Assembly: GCA_964459305.1 (NCBI GenBank)
Contig: CAYWNA010000093.1
Span: forward strand, 1-45,078
Reading direction: 5' to 3'
Length of the DNA stretch: 45,078 bases
DNA from: CAYWNA01 sp964459305
GTDB taxonomy: Bacteria; Planctomycetota; Planctomycetia; Pirellulales; Pirellulaceae
This document shows, piece by piece, positions 15,166 through 25,075 of the stretch (within the stretch, counting starts at the first letter, position 1; each line of letters opens with the position of its first letter). The notes beneath the pieces were generated by a model that worked only from the letters and a program-made list of their open reading frames with translations, was not told the DNA's origin and did no database searches. The position numbers and the translations under genes were made by a program.

Positions 15166-16583
15166 TCTGACCTGCTGATCGGTACCTCCCCGAGAAATTC
15201 ACGTTCGAACTCGGTCATAGTCTGCGGACGATGTTCCTCTCTTTCCCGCGCCGCTTGCCATAGCGAGTAGACGCCAGAGAGGATGACTCCAACACCGCCG
15301 AAAACGAGAAGAGCGCCCGGCGGGATTGCCATGGCGGCGAGTACCATTCCGGCAGCCGACGCCCCCAAGCGAATGGCGCCGTTGAGGAAAGCCATGACGC
15401 CCATGTAGCGGCTGGTGTCCTCACCGGGCGGAGCGAAGTGGGTGACGCCGACCTGCCACCACATGATCCACCATCCACCCTGAACGCTGCCCCGCAGGAT
15501 GCGGGCCAAGACAGGCAGGATGATCAACGCCGGCGCCAGCCGAATGCCATAGTATGGTGTTGCCGCCAGGATTAGTGCGTCCAGGCCCAACACGAAACGA
15601 ATCCACGCCCAAGATGCCCACGGATTCGACCGGTCGAGAACGCGTCCCAGCGCCCCCGTCGTGGCAAACGCTACAAGCGCCGGAATAGCATGCATCAGCG
15701 CGCTGCATCCGACATAGCCAAACCCAAGTTCCCTGCTGAAAAATACCCAAATCAAAGGAAAATACAGCATCTGACAGAAACCATCCAGGAAGCACCCGAG
15801 CAGATAACGACGGTATCGCGCATCGCGGACGACCACGGCGAAAGCGTCGCGAAAGTTCTTGCGAATCTCAGGTCTCAGGTCTTGCCGCTGTTTGTCCGGG
15901 TCTTCGTCGACCCGAATCTGTCGAAAGCAGATAAAGCTGGACAGGCTCAACAGCCCTGCAAGGACCATCAATATCTGGACCGTGTGCTCCGCTGACCAAA
16001 GCAGGAGATGGTCCGCGAATCCCTCCGGTCTTGTTTCCGCGGCAACATGCCCGTAGTCAGCCGCCAATTGCAGGATGAAGGCCGAAACCAGACTCGAAGC
16101 CACAAACGAGAGCGATGACCATTTGCGCACTTCGCCCGTGGCATACCCTCGCTGCTCGACCGGGTAGTTCACGCGCAAGATTGCCGTTACAGCCGGTCGC
16201 GTCGTGATTTCAAACATCGCTCCGATCCCCAGCAAGGTGAGGAACCAGAAAGAGTTGCCTGTGACTACGGCCATCATCAAGGCACCTATGCCGGCCATAA
16301 CGCCTGGAATGAACACGAAGGGCATTTTTCGCCGCGGGGCCATCCAACTGCCAAGATAAAAAGTCGCGATCATCCCAACGCCCGAACACAGCTCCCGTAG
16401 CGGCAAGTGCCAGTTTGCGGCCTCGAAGGCCTTGATGGCCACGATGGGCGCGTTGAGCAGAATGCCTCCAGCGATGGCATCGAGCACCCCGTACGCCAGA
16501 TGAAAACGCAACGTCCGGCCCGCATTACCAGGCAGGTGTGGACCGCGAAAGAAGTCCCTGATTGCCGTCACCCAAAGAAACAT
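15162..16583 (-). CDS. Major facilitator superfamily transporter
   Basis: 473 aa with about 12 hydrophobic segments, including GILLNAPIVAIKAF, VGMIATFYLGSWMAP, ALMMAVVTGNSFWFLTLLG and a final block GALLVFGGVGVILSGVYSLW. The cytoplasmic loop SWMAPRRKMPF after the second helix and the long central loop (DPDKQRQDLRPEIRKNFRDAF) fit the MFS layout. No substrate can be assigned. The ATG lies 9 nt after the RnfB-like gene, so it is probably the second gene of the sigma-54-controlled RnfB operon. A role in exchanging a fermentation or one-carbon product is possible but speculative. Its stop codon overlaps that of metF on the opposite strand. Confidence 0.8.
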   Translation of the reverse strand: MFLWVTAIRDFFRGPHLPGNAGRTLRFHLAYGVLDAIAGGILLNAPIVAIKAFEAANWHLPLRELCSGVGMIATFYLGSWMAPRRKMPFVFIPGVMAGIGALMMAVVTGNSFWFLTLLGIGAMFEITTRPAVTAILRVNYPVEQRGYATGEVRKWSSLSFVASSLVSAFILQLAADYGHVAAETRPEGFADHLLLWSAEHTVQILMVLAGLLSLSSFICFRQIRVDEDPDKQRQDLRPEIRKNFRDAFAVVVRDARYRRYLLGCFLDGFCQMLYFPLIWVFFSRELGFGYVGCSALMHAIPALVAFATTGALGRVLDRSNPWASWAWIRFVLGLDALILAATPYYGIRLAPALIILPVLARILRGSVQGGWWIMWWQVGVTHFAPPGEDTSRYMGVMAFLNGAIRLGASAAGMVLAAMAIPPGALLVFGGVGVILSGVYSLWQAAREREEHRPQTMTEFEREFLGEVPISRSD

Positions 16584-16592
16584 GCCGTAACC

Positions 16593-17504
16593 TTACTGTT
16601 CATCTGCGATTTCGGAGGCCGCCGCGGCGAGTTCGAATGTCGGGTCGCCGAACAGCATATCTTCGTGGGGGACAGCGGCGACGTCTTCCTCGGCGGACCT
16701 GCCAGCGAATACGAGGCTTCCCGCCGGACACTTCTCGATAATTAGCGCGAAGTCGGTCTGCGGGTCGTACTTATCATAATTGATTCTTGGCAGGTTGCCC
16801 TGCATGTCCATCAGGTCGTTGTTGCGCGTGCAAACCTTACCGCCTACGCAACCGACCTTGCAGACAGCTTTGACGTCGGGGCCGGAGTCCTGGTTAGAGC
16901 AGCCGACTACGAGCATGCGGTCGGACTTGAACGGCACCATCGTGATGATGTTGCGGGTGCAGGCACGCACGCATGCCGTGCAGCCGGTGCACTTGTCGTA
17001 ACCGACGACCGCCAGCCCGTTGACAATGTGAATCGCGTCGTACTGACAAGCCCGTACGCAATCGCCCAAGCCCAGACATCCGTAAACGCACCCCTGTACA
17101 CCCGCGACCAGGTTAGCACCTGCGCAGGTCGGTTCACCGAGGTACGGCACGCGCTGCAAACGCTGCTCTCCAGATGCGACGCAGTGTACTACCGCGCGAT
17201 AAGGGAAGGCATCGGGAGTTTCAACTCCCATAATCTCTGCTATTCGCTGTGCGGACGCGGTGCCACCTGGACCGCACAGGTTCACTTCGACTTTGCCCTT
17301 CGACACTGCGTCAGCGTAGTCGGCGCAGCCAACGAAGCCGCACCCGCCGCAGTTGGCTCCTGGCAAAGCCCCGAGAATCGCCTCGACCTTCGGATCGACT
17401 TCCACCTGGAAGACCAGATCGGCCCAACCCAACACATGACCCACAACAACAGCGAGAACGCCCATGACAACGGCCGCCAGGATTATCGTGAAGATGGTGA
17501 GCAT
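16593..17504 (-). CDS. RnfB-like iron-sulfur protein
   Basis: 303 aa. One N-terminal membrane helix (about 2-28) is followed by the RnfB signature ANCGGCGFVGCADYA (Cys52, 55, 60) with Cys77 in NLCGPGG. Then come two ferredoxin motifs, GCLGLGDCVRAC and KCTGCTACVRAC, and more cysteines (VVGCSNQD, CKVGCVGGKVC). RnfB is the ferredoxin-accepting subunit of the Rnf ion-pumping complex, but no rnfACDGE genes are here. I chose the ATG at 17504 over one at 17549, because the latter leaves only about 8 nt after the predicted start and the helix begins at the former. It may pass electrons between the Hdr-MetFV complex and the membrane. Confidence 0.85.
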   Translation of the reverse strand: MLTIFTIILAAVVMGVLAVVVGHVLGWADLVFQVEVDPKVEAILGALPGANCGGCGFVGCADYADAVSKGKVEVNLCGPGGTASAQRIAEIMGVETPDAFPYRAVVHCVASGEQRLQRVPYLGEPTCAGANLVAGVQGCVYGCLGLGDCVRACQYDAIHIVNGLAVVGYDKCTGCTACVRACTRNIITMVPFKSDRMLVVGCSNQDSGPDVKAVCKVGCVGGKVCTRNNDLMDMQGNLPRINYDKYDPQTDFALIIEKCPAGSLVFAGRSAEEDVAAVPHEDMLFGDPTFELAAAASEIADEQ

Positions 17505-17567
17505 GGCTTGACCGCCAACGTCTTTCAGCTCCGTAACGGGATACTGCATCGTCCGTTGATGTACAAC

Positions 17568-17583
17568 TGCAAGGCCCGTGCCA
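17568..17583 (-). promoter_or_regulatory. Sigma-54 promoter of the RnfB operon
   Basis: Minus strand TGGCACGGGCCTTGCA, essentially the consensus. GG (17582-17581) and GC (17570-17569) are exactly 10 nt apart. The predicted start near 17557 gives a leader of about 50 nt to the ATG at 17504. Confidence 0.88.
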
Positions 17584-18398
17584 GATTTGGCCCTTCATGA
17601 CCAGTCCCATCACGGTGCGATCGGAGGGGAGTGTGTTGGACTCTCAGACGGTGCAGTGACATTTGCCCAAAGCCATGGTTGGAAAGAAGCAAAAGAGGCC
17701 GGTTTGCGCGGAGATCATCGGTACTTGGTAACCGAGTTTCGAGAAACGGAGATGGAGATCGTTGTTACGTTCAAGCACGATCCGATTCGCAACTCTTGAA
17801 TTCTTCCCGTTCCAACTTGGAAACCCATGCGTTACGGTCACGTCACTCCATGTCACGGAAAACGCACAAGGATCCTGAGTGGCCACCTATCAGGGGCCAG
17901 CCGAAGGCTGCGCAGATGCAACGTATTGCATTGCATTACATTGCGATAACGCAATCTACCTTGCCGCGGCAGTGAGCTAATCAATCCGCGTCTTGCGGAT
18001 ACCCCGTGGACTCACGAGGAAGAGTCTCCATCGCTCCATGCTCCCGTGACGACCGTTGCTGTCGGCGAGTGTTCTTTGAAGACGTAATGTTGAGATGGTG
18101 ATACAGGATCGAGCCCGGTCCGCCTTGGTTGATGTTCAGCAGTTTGAAGAACAAGACAAGGAAGAGAAGGAATCTGCCCTGCCGCTGCAAACTGGGAGGT
18201 TTGGGGTGACGTTAGCGAAAAGGCCGAAAACAGTGCTTGTAACGGTTGCAGGGAGCCGATGACAGCATAGGCTCGTTGTGACACTGCGCGCAATGTGCAT
18301 GGTTCGACGCGGTTCGCCTGCGGTGGGAGACTGACGGCGCGGGGATCGGCCGCAACCATATCTCGCGCCCCGCTGGCACTTCGAAGGGATGAACCGAG
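17584..18398. other. Non-coding region with a TTGC-rich palindrome cluster
   Basis: I see no supportable gene. At 17915-17955 there are repeated TTGCA/TTGCG units, including ATTGCG-ATAA-CGCAAT (17940-17955). This resembles the arrays upstream of the other sigma-54 genes. It sits about 335 bp upstream of the RnfB promoter, so a distant enhancer is possible. A GAAGGG ribosome-binding site for the TolC-like gene lies near 18383. Confidence 0.45.
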
Positions 18399-19994
18399 AT
18401 GAGACGACTGTGGGAAGATCTGAAAGTTGCGCAACGATACCCGGTCAAACCGTGGGGCGCGTTGATATTGATGCTGGCGGTTTTCTCCAGCGGCTGCACC
18501 GGTCTGCACCAATGGTGGCATCAGGGGTTGAAGGTTGGACCGGAGTATGGGTGGCCGTGTGCGCCCGTAGCGGCGGAGTGGATTGACGCGGAGGACCTTC
18601 GCATATCTTCTCCGGCGGAGTTTGCGTGGGATTGGTGGCGCGTGTTCAACGATCCCATGCTGGAGAACTTGGTGTTGACCGCGTCACAACAGAATCTCCC
18701 TCTGCAAATCGCCGGCCTGCGGGTGCTCGAGGCCCGATCGCAACGCCAAATTGCGGCGGCCAACTTGTTCCCACAATCCCAGACCGCCTTTGGAGACTAC
18801 ACTCGCCAGCAAATCAGTCGGAATGCCGTGTTTCCGCCAGCCACCCTGCCGCGTGCTTTCGACAATTGGGAGGCTGGTTTCGATCTTTCTTGGGAACTGG
18901 ATCTTTGGGGAAGAGTTCGGCGCGCCATCGAGGCAGAGGATGCGGAACTGAATGCCTCGATCGAGAACTACGACGACGTGCTTGTCACGTTGATCGGTGA
19001 TGTCGCAGCGACCTACATCGAGCTCCGGGCCTTTGACGAGCGGATGGAGCTGGCGAAGCAGAATGTGGAAATCCAGAAGAAGAGCCTGGGCGTCGCCGAG
19101 GCCCGCTTCCGATCCGACCGCGCTTCGCAGTTGGACGTGGATCAAGCCCAATCGAATCTGGCTTCCACCGAAGCGCTGATCCCGCTGCTGAAACAGGGAC
19201 GCCGACTGGCCCAGAACCGATTGGCCATTCTGCTCGGAATGACGCCGGGCGATGTTGCGCCGTTGCTGAGCGAATCCCAGCCCATACCATCGGCGCCGCA
19301 AGAGGCGGCCGTGGGCCTCCCGGCCGAACTGCTTCGGCGACGTCCGGACATCCGACGCGCCGAACGCGAGATCGCGGCCCAATGCGCCCGCATCGGCATC
19401 GCAACGGCCGATCTCTACCCGCAGTTCGGCCTGAACGGAGAAATCCGCGTTCAGTCCGAGGACTTTGGCGACTTGTTCTCCGGGAACAGCACGGCGGGTT
19501 TCATCCGGCCCGGTTTTCGCTGGAAGATCCTCAACTACGGGCGGATTGTGAATAACATTCGGGTTCAAGAGGCACGATTTCAACAGCAGATCGTCAACTA
19601 CGAAAACACCGTGCTTGGCGCCCAGCGCGAAGTGGAAGATGCGATCGTCCAGTTTCTGCGATCCCAAGAGCGGACTGCGAAGCTGAAGGAAAGCGTCGAC
19701 GCCGCCGGACGCTCGGTCGACACGGCTTCCATTCAGTTTGGCAAGGGCAAAATCGACTATGACCGCGTATTCATCCTGGAAGTGAACCTAGTGAGACTTC
19801 AGGATGAACACGTTCGGGCCCAGGCGGATGTCGCAACCGGCCTGGTACGCATTTACAAGTCGCTGGGAGGCGGTTGGCAAATCCGACTGAATGCCCCGGT
19901 TCACCCGGTCGTCATGTCCGCTGATGACGCCTCAGTGCCCGGCCACGAGAACCTCCCGCCACCGAACGAAAACGTCGTGCCATCGGAAGAATGA
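18399..19994 (+). CDS. TolC/OprM-type outer membrane efflux lipoprotein
   Basis: 531 aa. A signal peptide with lipobox (VFSSGC, Cys about 33) marks it as a lipoprotein of the NodT/OprM branch. It has two OEP repeats, about 80-290 and 300-500, with typical long helices (LQIAGLRVLEARSQRQIAAANLFPQ; LRRRPDIRRAEREIAAQCARIGIATADLYPQF). The LLRRRPDIRxAE motif is diagnostic of the family. It forms the trimeric outer-membrane channel for RND, MFS or ABC efflux pumps. No inner-membrane pump is adjacent; candidate partners are the RND and MacAB-like systems at 27741-36860 on the other strand. The ATG at 18399 follows GAAGGG. The C-terminal 40 residues are Pro-rich and extra to the family. Confidence 0.88.
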   Translation: MRRLWEDLKVAQRYPVKPWGALILMLAVFSSGCTGLHQWWHQGLKVGPEYGWPCAPVAAEWIDAEDLRISSPAEFAWDWWRVFNDPMLENLVLTASQQNLPLQIAGLRVLEARSQRQIAAANLFPQSQTAFGDYTRQQISRNAVFPPATLPRAFDNWEAGFDLSWELDLWGRVRRAIEAEDAELNASIENYDDVLVTLIGDVAATYIELRAFDERMELAKQNVEIQKKSLGVAEARFRSDRASQLDVDQAQSNLASTEALIPLLKQGRRLAQNRLAILLGMTPGDVAPLLSESQPIPSAPQEAAVGLPAELLRRRPDIRRAEREIAAQCARIGIATADLYPQFGLNGEIRVQSEDFGDLFSGNSTAGFIRPGFRWKILNYGRIVNNIRVQEARFQQQIVNYENTVLGAQREVEDAIVQFLRSQERTAKLKESVDAAGRSVDTASIQFGKGKIDYDRVFILEVNLVRLQDEHVRAQADVATGLVRIYKSLGGGWQIRLNAPVHPVVMSADDASVPGHENLPPPNENVVPSEE

Positions 19995-20304
19995 GAGAAC
20001 AACCTCCCCATAACCAAGCTCGCTTCCCACAGATTGCCCCGCCTCGCCTCGGAGGATGCATCAAGAAGGCGGTCCTTAAATGGTGAATGCGAGCAATCCG
20101 AACCGCCTTCGTCGGGTTATTTGGCACGCCTGGACGGCCCCCTGTGCTACACCCGCAAAACCGCGTCGGTGTGTCAGACCTACGCGCCTAACGGGGGCGT
20201 TCGATGCTCAGGTGTGCGCCACCTCAGCCACTTCGGGATTCCGGCTGACATCGGTGTACACGACCATTCCTACGCGCGCATCGTAAGCCGGTCGATGGTA
20301 TGAT

Positions 20305-20383
20305 GACTGGGCCCAACCGCCCAGTCGGCGTTGAGCCTAACATGTCCTGTTCGTCACAGGACGCTCCAGTGGGAATTCACTGG
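20305..20383 (+). promoter_or_regulatory. Three tandem hairpins in the leader of the protease gene
   Basis: GACTGGGC-ccaacc-GCCCAGTC (20305-20326), GTCCTGT-tcgtc-ACAGGAC (20344-20362) and CCAGTG-ggaatt-CACTGG (20366-20383) are all perfect stems. They lie just upstream of GGAG and the ATG at 20407. There is no T tract, so they are not clear terminators. The rest of the gap 19995-20304 shows nothing I can name. Confidence 0.4.
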
Positions 20384-20406
20384 TCAGATGCGAAGGAGAT
20401 CCTCCC

Positions 20407-22254
20407 ATGAGATCGAATTTTTCCATCCAGGTGACGGTGTGTGTGGCTCTGTTGCTTCCCTCGGGTGACGCGTCCTCGGCCGAAATCCGCGGCTTGTCGA
20501 ATGCGGAAACCGCCAGGATTGGCAAGGCAGCGACGGCACTGGTGGAAGTGAACGGACAGGTGGGCGGGTCGGCCTTCTGCGTTCATCCGTCCGGACTGTT
20601 CATCACCAACCATCATGTAATCGCGGTGGATGGCGAGTTGCGAGTCAAAGTCGTTCTTGACTCCAGCCTCGACACACAGAAGGTTCTGAATGCCGAGGCG
20701 GTGCGGAGTGACGAGCTCTTGGACTTGGCTCTATTGCGGGCGAAAAGTGCAGAGCGCCTTGCAGCACTGCCTCTTGGATCCATCCAAGACCTGCGGGAAC
20801 TGCTGGAATTGGTGGTCTTCGGTTATCCGTTCGGCGCGAAACTGGCGACCCAGAACGGGCAATATCCTGCAATTACCGTCAACTTGGCACGAGTGGCCTC
20901 GTTACGCAGAAAACGCGGTGAGTTGCACCAAATCCAACTGGACGGAGCGCTGGCAGAAGGCCATTCCGGCGGACCTGTGCTGGACCGACAAGGTAACTTG
21001 GTTGGGGTCGTAAACAGTGGTAAGGGCGCGGGCACTGGCGTACACTTCGCCATTCCGGTGAGTCATGTCAGGCGATTTGTGTCGAGGCCCGATATTCAAT
21101 TTGAACCACCTCCGCTCAATCGCGCCAACGTGCATGGACCGGTCGAATTCCGGGCCTGCGCGATTTCGCCACTCCCGCCTGCGAAGCCCATGGCTCTGGA
21201 ATTGACCCTGGCCGCACGGACGAGCAAAGGACGTAAATGTGCCATGGAATTAGACGGTGATACGTACCGTGTGACCGCGATCCCAGTACCTCCGCCGAAA
21301 GATCCTCTGGTTCTCCAAGCGGAAATTGAGTATGCCGATGGCTCGGTCAAGGGTACTGTCGCCGATCGTTCCTTCGAGGTTGCGGGGAAAACGGTCAAGC
21401 TCAGCGACGTGCGCAGCATTCGTTTTGGACGCAAACCGCAAGTCGTTCTGAACGTCGGTGCTGCGTTGGAAGGAGAGATGTCCGATCTCGCAGCGATTCC
21501 TGTACGAATTGGTGGGCAATCGATACGGCTAGGCCTCACCAGCGCCGTCGAGGTCAGATTCGATTCCCCCATCAACATTCCTTCGGTCTCGTGCACGGTC
21601 GTGGCTTTTCAGGGGGACGAGGAAGTAGGTCGTCAAGATTCTACGATGTACGTGGACCGTATCGCGCTACGAGAACCGACCGCGTCGTTCTCGCACAGAA
21701 CAGAACGGATTGCGGCGACAATCGATGATTCAACGACTACGGCCTGGAGTCTTTACCCCAACATCACGAGCCAGAAGGCAGTATTTGAAACGGTCGAGGA
21801 CGTCGGATTCCCCCGAGGAACACTCCTCACATTTGTATTGGACCATCAGGTTACCCAGGATGAAGGGGAATCCTATCCGAAGTACATCGTCGGCAAGTTT
21901 CGACTCTCCATCACCACCGACGACCGGGACAGTTTTGCCGACGGTCTGCCGTCCGGAGGCGATGTTTCTGCTTCGTGGATCGAGTTGACTCCAATGAGTG
22001 CGGTTTCAGAGAACGGCACCGTCCTGACCATCGGCTCTGACAAGACAATTCTGGCAAGTGGCGATACACCCTCGGCTGAAACCTATACGGTTGCGGCTGT
22101 AACCAAGGTGACAGGCATCACGGGTTTCCGGCTTGAGGTCTTGGAAGACGCTTCACTGCCCTCCAACGGGCCGGGGAGGTGTGACGAGGGCAACTTCTGT
22201 CTCACTGGTTTTTCCGTCTCAGCTACTCCAAGTTCCATTTTGCCCACCAAATAG
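20407..22254 (+). CDS. Secreted trypsin-like serine protease with C-terminal beta domains
   Basis: 615 aa, ATG after GGAG. A signal peptide spans about 1-25. Residues 35-230 are a trypsin-like/HtrA-type protease domain: the catalytic triad is His70 (TNHHVI), Asp106 (LLDLALL) and Ser187 (EGHSGGPVL). No PDZ domain follows. Residues about 420-610 resemble the discoidin/F5-8C-like domain found in many planctomycete secreted proteins (TTAWSLYP, AVFETVEDVGFPRGTLLTFVL, VGKFRLSIT). The middle region (about 240-420) is of unknown fold. The protein probably acts in the periplasm or outside the cell, in quality control or polymer processing. It has no apparent operon partners. Confidence 0.82.
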   Translation: MRSNFSIQVTVCVALLLPSGDASSAEIRGLSNAETARIGKAATALVEVNGQVGGSAFCVHPSGLFITNHHVIAVDGELRVKVVLDSSLDTQKVLNAEAVRSDELLDLALLRAKSAERLAALPLGSIQDLRELLELVVFGYPFGAKLATQNGQYPAITVNLARVASLRRKRGELHQIQLDGALAEGHSGGPVLDRQGNLVGVVNSGKGAGTGVHFAIPVSHVRRFVSRPDIQFEPPPLNRANVHGPVEFRACAISPLPPAKPMALELTLAARTSKGRKCAMELDGDTYRVTAIPVPPPKDPLVLQAEIEYADGSVKGTVADRSFEVAGKTVKLSDVRSIRFGRKPQVVLNVGAALEGEMSDLAAIPVRIGGQSIRLGLTSAVEVRFDSPINIPSVSCTVVAFQGDEEVGRQDSTMYVDRIALREPTASFSHRTERIAATIDDSTTTAWSLYPNITSQKAVFETVEDVGFPRGTLLTFVLDHQVTQDEGESYPKYIVGKFRLSITTDDRDSFADGLPSGGDVSASWIELTPMSAVSENGTVLTIGSDKTILASGDTPSAETYTVAAVTKVTGITGFRLEVLEDASLPSNGPGRCDEGNFCLTGFSVSATPSSILPTK

Positions 22255-22804
22255 GCCGATTCTGTTTCGCTGAAGACTTGGCGCCCGTTCCCGGGATTAA
22301 TGATGGGAAGAGCGGAATGGCTTCGATCCGTGACAATCCCATCCAACCACGCTTCTTGAGGTGACCGTCGAGATGTACCTGTTGCGGCGCCTAACCTGCA
22401 CAGGTCGCCCCCACCCAAGCGTCCAGAACCGACAAGAAGGAATGAATTAGGTGCGCCACCGAGTGCACTTGGCCTATGGCCGTTTCCTACGTCGGTCGCG
22501 AACACCGCCGCGCGCAAGCCGGTCGGGCTTCGATCAAGCGATGGGGGTGACCCGGTGCCCCTTTAGCCTGCTCCATGGCTTGGCTTTCGGCTCTCGGGGC
22601 AGCCACGGCTGTCCTCCAACTCCTTGCCCATTGAATCACTCGTTCCTCCTAGTAGAATCAGCTTCTGCCGATGAAGAATCAGATTTCCTGTCCTTCGGCT
22701 CTCCAGCCGAGGAAGCACCGCGGTGCTGGCGAGCACCGGCGTGCTCGGCCGCAGCAAACAGAACGACGCGATCTGAGGAGTCAAGCGTGAAGGAGGACTG
22801 AATC
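22255..22804. other. Non-coding gap
   Basis: 550 nt without a convincing gene on either strand. The only clear signal is the strong ribosome-binding site AAGGAGG near 22790 for the following gene. Confidence 0.6.
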
Positions 22805-24469
22805 ATGCGTATGGTGTGGTCGGTGATAAAGATCGCTATCATTGCGGCTGTTGGGTGGTTTGCTTTCCTGGAGTTGCGGGAACGGATGGAAGGCGTAACG
22901 CTCTGGTGCTTGACGGGATTTGCCGTGCTGGGTATGGCCCTCTTGCTCGGCGCGCTGAACCGGCTGATCCGCGGCCGTGGCCTGGCGCGGGCGCTGGCGA
23001 GCAGTCGCGCGGGAACGTGGCAGGACGGGGCGTGGGTTGTTGCCAGTGGGGAGGTGGTGTCGGGCACCGAGCCGCTCATGGCTCCCTTCACGGGCCGCAG
23101 TTGCGTCGCCTACGAGTACCGGCTGTTCCAGCGTGTCACCAGTTATTCCCGGGAGTCGGGTGGTGCGACAGAGCGTCGCCGCCATACGGAAACTGCCGCC
23201 TATGGGCTGGCCCAGCGTCCTTTCTCCGTGCAAACCGCCCGCGGCGAGGTGGCGGTAGCAGGGGTAGCCCTGCTGGAAGATGTCGAGGAAGATCTGCCGG
23301 CGGACCCAGCTGCCCAGGCGCGGGCGCAGGCGCTGCTGGCTGCCGCCGACGTCCTCAATCTGAGCGCTTCTCCCCTGTCGATGATGAAGACGCTTCTCAA
23401 AGGCGTGGGCGGGAAGGAGGGCAACATTTGCGGGCACTGGCGCAAGCGCAAGGCCCCGGCAGACCTTTCAGAATGGACGCTCGGCGAGAAGTGCGTGCAG
23501 GCAGGGGACAAGGTGTGCGTCGCAGGAGCGTGGGACGCGTCCTCGCGGAGCCTGTCTCCTGCCTCCGGCGAGGCGCTGGAACTCGTCCTGGGCGGAGAGA
23601 AAGAAGCCCAGCGTCGATGGGTAGGGGAATCTCGAACCAACGCCTTGCTGGGCGCCCTCTTCGGCGTGGTCTTTCTGGGAATGCCGGCCGCGTTCTGGTG
23701 GGCGGCGGGGCTGTCGGAGCTCGGGCCAGACAATGCGGCCTTCCCGGGCGTGGTCCTGGACGGCGATCTGGAAGCGATCCAGCGGCACCTCCAGGCCGAC
23801 GTGGATCCGAACATGCTCGACACGTTCGGCACTCCGATGCTCCACACCACGCGGGATCCCGTCACGGTTCAAGCCTTGCTTGACGGTGGCGCGGACCCGG
23901 ACATCCGGGACAAAGATGGCAGCACCCGTCTGCAGCTTGCGGCCCTGCGCGCCGAAACAGAGATCCTTCGGGCGCTGCTCGCCGCCGGGGCCGATCCCGA
24001 TCTGGCCGGTTCCGTAGGCGAAACCCCAGTGCTGGCAGCCCTGCGGGGTGGCCGCTGGGCAATCCTGGATTTATTGCTCGTCGCCGAAGCCCGGGATCCC
24101 CGGGTCCTGCCCGGCTCCGGTCGCCCGCTCACCGCATCGGCGGAACCTGTGCAGGTCGTGCGCCGGTACCTCGACGCGATCCAGAAGCAGGACCGGGAAG
24201 CGATCGCCGCGCACATCGGCCCGGATCGTGCTGAGGGCATTGATCTCGGGGTCTGGGCCGGCGCCTATTCTGCCTCGCCCCGGCTGATCGAGGGGTACGC
24301 GAACGACGAAGCGGCCACGCTCGAGGTCGCGGGCGTGGCCGGGGACGGCGTGGAACGTCGCTGGGTCTTCCTCCTGGAACGGAGCAGCGATGGCGATGGG
24401 TGGAGGATCCTGCGGAACTGGGACAGCGGGCCAGAGGGCATGCGATGGGGAAGCGCGGACGGGGACTAG
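22805..24469 (+). CDS. Membrane protein with GIDE-like, ankyrin and NTF2-like domains
   Basis: 554 aa, ATG 8 nt after AAGGAGG. Two N-terminal membrane helices (about 5-25 and 35-58) precede a region with GTEPLMAPFTGRSCVAYEYR (about 86-105). This is the signature of the GIDE domain, found in the mitochondrial E3 ligase MUL1 and in bacterial membrane proteins of unknown role. A third helix lies at about 278-300. Residues about 310-430 are ankyrin repeats (AIQRHLQADVDPNMLDTFGTP, DGGADPDIRDKDGSTRLQLAA, LLAAGADPDLAGSVGETPVLAA). The last 110 residues (VQVVRRYLDAIQKQDREAIAA...) look NTF2/SnoaL-like. No RING domain is present, so ligase activity is not implied. The combination is unusual; a membrane-anchored interaction or sensing scaffold is likely. 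Confidence 0.7.
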   Translation: MRMVWSVIKIAIIAAVGWFAFLELRERMEGVTLWCLTGFAVLGMALLLGALNRLIRGRGLARALASSRAGTWQDGAWVVASGEVVSGTEPLMAPFTGRSCVAYEYRLFQRVTSYSRESGGATERRRHTETAAYGLAQRPFSVQTARGEVAVAGVALLEDVEEDLPADPAAQARAQALLAAADVLNLSASPLSMMKTLLKGVGGKEGNICGHWRKRKAPADLSEWTLGEKCVQAGDKVCVAGAWDASSRSLSPASGEALELVLGGEKEAQRRWVGESRTNALLGALFGVVFLGMPAAFWWAAGLSELGPDNAAFPGVVLDGDLEAIQRHLQADVDPNMLDTFGTPMLHTTRDPVTVQALLDGGADPDIRDKDGSTRLQLAALRAETEILRALLAAGADPDLAGSVGETPVLAALRGGRWAILDLLLVAEARDPRVLPGSGRPLTASAEPVQVVRRYLDAIQKQDREAIAAHIGPDRAEGIDLGVWAGAYSASPRLIEGYANDEAATLEVAGVAGDGVERRWVFLLERSSDGDGWRILRNWDSGPEGMRWGSADGD

Positions 24470-25075
24470 ACGGTTCCGCCATGCCATGCAACGAATATGC
24501 ATCCCGTCTTTATCGCAATCCTAATCGCCCCGCCTCAAGCGTCGATGAGGTTTGCGATCAGCATTGGGTTGCGGGTGATAATCTGCCGCTCGCCGGTCAC
24601 TCCCTACTCTGGTGTGTGGGCGTTCGAAGACTTGACCGACCGTTGCAGGTAAACTTGCGTCGGCGTGAGCGCTCTACCTCAGCATCGCATTTTCGACCGC
24701 GGCTTCCGCTCTGTCGGAGAAGCGAGGAGAGGTCAAACCGTGGGCGCGCGGAGCCGATGCGAAACCGGGAGGCAGCCGTCGACGCGACCAACCACGACCG
24801 CACGTCGCTCCGCTCCAAAACGAACGCCGCGGAAGCGTCGCCAACCTGCGAGATAGCGACACTTCCCGTCTAATGTCATAAGATCCTTAGCCTTACTGAA
24901 CACAAGCCTGACAAAACAACAGACGGAGTAAACACTCTGGTTTGTCGATGGGTGCGCTACAATGCACCGAGGCGCCGCGCCATTGCGAATCTCATCCATT
25001 CCACTGTATCATGACGGGTCTGAACAGAGATGATCTCCCACAGCCCGACAATCAGAGAAACAATGAAGGCGTAAT
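24470..25075. other. Non-coding gap
   Basis: 606 nt in which I find no supportable gene, RNA or repeat. GAAGG near 25064 serves as ribosome-binding site for the DUF364 gene. Confidence 0.55.

Noticed and set aside
17505..17549. Longer RnfB start at 17549
   Set aside because: It would leave only about 8 nt between the sigma-54 start and the codon and adds residues before the membrane helix; the ATG at 17504 is preferred.
17578..17799. Short open frame after the RnfB promoter
   Set aside because: It overlaps the sigma-54 promoter, has no recognisable family or clear ribosome-binding site, and its composition is unconvincing.
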